Shown piece by piece: positions 60,483 to 64,000 of a stretch of 64,000 nt of DNA (position 1 is its first letter; each line of letters opens with the position of its first letter). The stretch is from Platerodrilus igneus (Eukaryota; Arthropoda; Insecta; Coleoptera; Lycidae): NCBI GenBank assembly GCA_036346225.1, contig JARFIW010000961.1, positions 1,144,001 to 1,208,000 on the forward strand. The letters run 5' to 3'. Under the pieces are notes generated by a model. It ran no database searches. It was not told where the DNA came from and saw only the letters and a program-made list of their open reading frames with translations. The position numbers and the translations under genes were made by a program.

Positions 60483-63400
60483 TCAAATTTTTATAAAGTA
60501 AAAGATGATACAAGACCTTATATTAATATCGAGATATTTAAGGAAACTTATACTGCACTGTTGGATTCCGGCGCGAATACCTCTATTTTAGGCAGACATG
60601 GTTTGTGTTTATTGGATAAATATAAGTTAGAATTAATTAAAAATGTAAAACGTCTATATTAACAACCGCGGATGGCACTGCACAATCAATTTTAGGTTCA
60701 ATTAATTTGCCCTTGACTATAAACGGGGTTACTCGGTCTTTAAATGTTTTAGTTTCCGACTCAATAGAGTGTACCCTAACGTTAGGGATTGATTTTTGTC
60801 AATTATTTGAATTGAAAGTAGATTTTCAAAAATGAATTTTATGCTCATTCTGCGGAAACGAATAAATTAAATTTCATTAAAGTCATGGCCGATTTAAATG
60901 AAGACCAGAAATTTGAATTAAACAAGGTTATTTCTTTATTTCAATCCCTGGATCGTCCTACCTTAGGCCGAACCACTAAAATTTCACATCATATTACAAC
61001 GGAAGACGTTGAACCAATTAAACAAAGGTATTACCCATTATCACCGGCGATGCTGGAACATGCTAATAAAGAAATTGATGCAATGCTTGAACAAGGCATT
61101 ATTAGCCCAAGCAATAGCCCGTGGAACTCCCCATGCTATTAGTAAAGAAAAAGCAAAGGTGAATTTCGTGTATGTTTTGACGCTAAACGATTAAATTTAA
61201 TTACAAAAAAAGACGCGTATCCCATTCCGTTTGTAAATGACATTCTTGATAGATTACGCAATGCGAAATATCTCAGTTCAATCGATTTAAAAAAAGCTTT
61301 CTGGCAATTGCCCTTGAGTGATGAAAGCAAGGAAAAAACAGCCTTTACTGTCCCAAGGCGCGGCTTATTTCAATATAATGTAATGCCGATGGGTTTGGCC
61401 AATGCTCCAGGCACATTACAGAGGATCATGGACTCTATTTTTGATTTTTCATTATCCCAATCAGTATTTGTTTATTTAGATGATATAATTATTATTTCAA
61501 GCACATTTAAGGAGCATATTAGAATTTTGAACGAAGTGTATGAGAAGTTGAAAGGCGCTAATTTAACTATTAACAGTTCAAAATGTGAGTTTTGTAAACC
61601 AGAGTTACAATATCTGGGATATATTGTGAATAAAGATGGTCTCCGAACTGACCCAGCAAAATTGACGCAATTGTAAATTTTCCTCAACCCAAGACAGCCA
61701 CTGAAATAAAACGTTTCACCGGTATGTGTTCTTGGTATAGGCGTTTTGTTTTGGATTTTGCCACAATTATAGCACCTATTAATGATTTACTAAAGGAAGA
61801 GAAAATCGCAAGCGATTAAATGGACGGACGAGGCTCTTATTTCGTTTGAAAAATTAAAGATGTTCTTACAAAGGCTCCTATTTTAAGGAGTCCTGACTTT
61901 TCGAAAGTTTTTCTTTACAATGTGACGCCTCAAATTACGGCGTAGGTTGTGTTTTAACTCAGGGAGAAGGAGACGAAGAACATGTAATTGCTTATGCTTC
62001 TCGCAGTTTAAATTCAGCAGAGAAAAATTATTCAGTCACAGAACGGGAACTTTTGGCGGTGTGTTTTGCTATTCAAAAATTCCGACCATATATTGAAGGA
62101 ACTCATTTTAAGGTCATTACGGACCATCATTCTTTAATTTGGCTCCACAACTTAAAAGATCCTGCGGGACGTTTAGCTAGATGGAGTGTGAAACTCCAAC
62201 AATTTGATTTCGAAGTTATCCACAGGAAGGGTAAATTTAATGTGGTACCAGATACATTATCCCGAGCTCCTAGTGGAGCCTATGCTATTAATTCTTTAAA
62301 TTTTTCTTTACACGAGGTCGAGGATTGGTACAAAAACATGTTAAATAATATTAAGGAAAAGCCAGATCTATATCCCGATTGGAGAGTAGAAGATGATAAA
62401 ATGTATAAGTTTATTCCGAATAATTTGAATATCAAAGCCAATTTAATTGAGTGGAAGTTAGTAGTGCCGAAATCATGCCGTGCACAAATTTTAAAAGAAT
62501 GCCATGATGATCCAGTTTCGGCCCATTTGGGTGTATTAAAACATATACAAAAATCAAAGAGCTCTATTACTGGCCTAAAATGCGGTCATATATTTCTAAA
62601 TACATTAGTAAATTTGTTACGTGCTGCCAAAGCAAATCCAGCACGTTCAACCATTATGGTTTTATGGGCAAAGAGAAAAAAGTTTCATTTCCGTTTCAAT
62701 GTTTGTCGATTGATTTAATGGGGCCCTTTCCGCGCTCGAAATTGGGGAATACTTACCTTTTAGTTGTTACTGACTGGTTTACAAAATTCACTTTATTGCA
62801 TCCCATGCGCAGCGCTTCAACAAAACAAATTTGTAATTACCTGGAAAATTTTGTATTTTTGGTATATGGGGTACCTCAAATTTGTATGATAGATAATGGC
62901 CCCAATTTAAAAGTAATTTATTTTCCAATCTCATGACAAATTATAAAATACCTTCGGTTTGGTTTAACGCCAGCTACCATTTTCAAGTTAATTATGTAGA
63001 ACGCGTTAACAAGGTAATTGGAGCTGCCATTCGCAGTTACATTCAAGATTCTCATAAGAATTGGGACGATAATATTCACAAAATTGCCCATGCGCTTCGT
63101 AATGCTGTTCATGAATCCACAAAATATTCCCCAACATTTTTAGCTTTTGGACGCACGGTTCCTCTGTCCGGGGAATTCTATAATAAATTAAAGGATTTAA
63201 ATCCAGAGGATCTAGCAATTGATACTCGAGAACAATTGGTTCAAGACCTTAATGAATTATCGCCCATCTTTAAAGAAGTTCAGAAGAACATACATTTGGC
63301 GTATGAACGTAATACGCACTCGTACAATTTAAGGCGCAGACCATTAAATTTCAAAGTAGGGATTTAGTGTGGAAGCGCAATTTTATATTATCAGATGCTT

Positions 63401-63542
63401 CTAAACATTTCAATAAAAATTAGCCCCGAAGTTCCTAGAAGCAAAGGTGATGGAAGTTTTAGGTTCTACCACTTATAGACTATCTTCCATGGACGGAAAA
63501 CCGCTAGGGGTGTTCCACGTCCAAGACCTAAAACCTCACTAA
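60483..63542 (+). pseudogene. pol: Pol of second Gypsy element (protease, RT, RNase H, integrase), frameshifted
   Basis: Protease ALLDSGANTSILG near 60558 is open from 60483 and lost at about 60655. RT (60885 on): MLEQGIISPSNSPWNSP with a break near 61138, then LPLSDESKEKTAFTVPRRG, NAPGTLQRIMD and an intact FVYLDDIIIIS; a break falls near 61675. RNase H: QCDASNYGVGCVLTQGEG, RELLAVCFAIQKF, TDHHSLIWL. Integrase: ECHDDPVSAHLG opens the zinc region, a frame change occurs near 62600, then SIDLMGPFPRS, MIDNGPNLK, a frame change near 62905, and NYVERVNKVIG with the catalytic Glu. The C-terminus runs to the stop at 63540-63542. Catalytic residues are all visible, so damage is confined to frameshifts. 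Confidence 0.9.
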
Positions 63543-63689
63543 TATTTTATTTTTCCAATTTTTATTTTTCCTTCCGCCAATTTTCTGAAAAGACTCAGTT
63601 GTCTTAAACATAATTGCGGTTGGATGTGTTAATTTCTACATTTATTTTTTTTTTTTTCCTTGAAATTCCTAAGAGCAATTTCAATTTTT

Positions 63690-63701
63690 CGAGGGGGGCT
63701 G
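63690..63701 (+). other. Polypurine tract of second Gypsy element
   Basis: CGAGGGGGGCTG immediately upstream of the 3' LTR, unusually G-rich for this AT-rich region. Confidence 0.75.
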
Positions 63702-64000
63702 TGTAACATACTGTTTTAATAAGCTCTAATATTTCTAGTATTCCTAAAAATAGTTAGTTTCTAGTTTAATTTTAGCATGCTAATTATTAGAATTGTAGCG
63801 GCTGCAGGATCACCCAAGTAGCTTCTCAGCGAAGTTCCCAGAAAGATCTAATCCAAGAGTTAATCAATTTTTCTAAAGGCACTTACTTTAAGGGCACTAA
63901 ACATGTCAAATTAGTCCATATCTATGATTAGATGTCAATCATGCTTTAGGATCCTATTTATGTCAGGGTGGTCTGAAGCAATTTTCAATTAGCTGAGCAC
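63702..64000 (+). repeat. 3' LTR of second Gypsy element, partial
   Basis: 299 bp of an LTR expected to be about 1,440 bp, truncated by the window end. It differs from 57402-57700 by one substitution (near 63732) and one T deletion (near 63985). Confidence 0.95.

Larger units (their letters stand above)
57402..64000 (+). mobile_element. Gypsy-type LTR retrotransposon without env, cut by window end
   Basis: 5' LTR 57402-58841 (1,440 bp, TGTAA...TTACA), PBS at 58843, gag, protease-RT-RNase H-integrase, a G-rich polypurine tract and the first 299 bp of the 3' LTR. The visible LTR portions differ at only two positions (one substitution, one base indel), so insertion is recent. The domain order RT, RNase H, integrase places it in Ty3/Gypsy; Gag and the DSGAN protease suggest a lineage different from the errantivirus at 19016. 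All ORFs contain frameshifts. Confidence 0.93.

Overview
The window looks like AT-rich, repeat-dense nuclear DNA from an insect or other arthropod. The evidence is the combination of element families: an errantivirus-type Gypsy element with env and AGTTA...TAACT LTR ends, DD41D Tc1/mariner elements, a TTF/ZMYM-type hAT, RTE, Jockey and R1-clade retroposons, and a tRNA-derived SINE. I find no host gene, rRNA gene, functional tRNA gene or CRISPR array. Almost every recognisable coding segment belongs to a transposable element, and nearly all are broken by stops or single-base frameshifts.

Layout. 1-5225: AT-rich non-coding DNA with small inverted repeats, (TA)n tracts and a possible LTR-element fragment. 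5226-9036: an array built from transposon termini, then a DD41D mariner-like element (5648-9036) with TIRs of about 300 bp and a second DD41D element (7271-8725) nested inside it. 9060-11300: decayed minus-strand Gypsy pol and gag. 12470-16818: a hAT element with a perfect 8-bp target duplication, itself interrupted by a SINE (14264-14567) and an RTE fragment (14962-15870). 19016-28030: a complete Gypsy/errantivirus-like provirus of 9,015 bp with two 585-bp LTRs, a gag/pol -1 slippery heptamer and a partial env. 28781-36098: a 7.3-kb simple-sequence block of AGAGAT and AAGAG repeats with a 190-nt poly(A) run. 37050-37372: a gag relic. 39190-43190: RTE copies. 43260-47725: a Jockey-like element containing a SINE. 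48590-49240: a Gypsy integrase relic split by another SINE. 49300-53690: a complex tandem, inverted and duplicated repeat domain with a fourth SINE. 53691-54115: a 5'-truncated R1-clade tail. 57402-64000: a second Gypsy-type element with 1,440-bp LTRs, cut by the window end.

The 'system' here is layered transposition. Target duplications and split reading frames give a relative order of insertion at several points: Gypsy relic beside mariner beside mariner, hAT before SINE, and Gypsy integrase before SINE. The two LTR elements are the youngest large insertions: LTR pairs differ at 5 of 585 and at 2 of about 299 positions. The least familiar structures are the zoned simple-sequence block, the 49-54 kb repeat domain and the mariner-terminus array. 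Everything was read by eye, so clade names are judgements from motifs rather than database matches.
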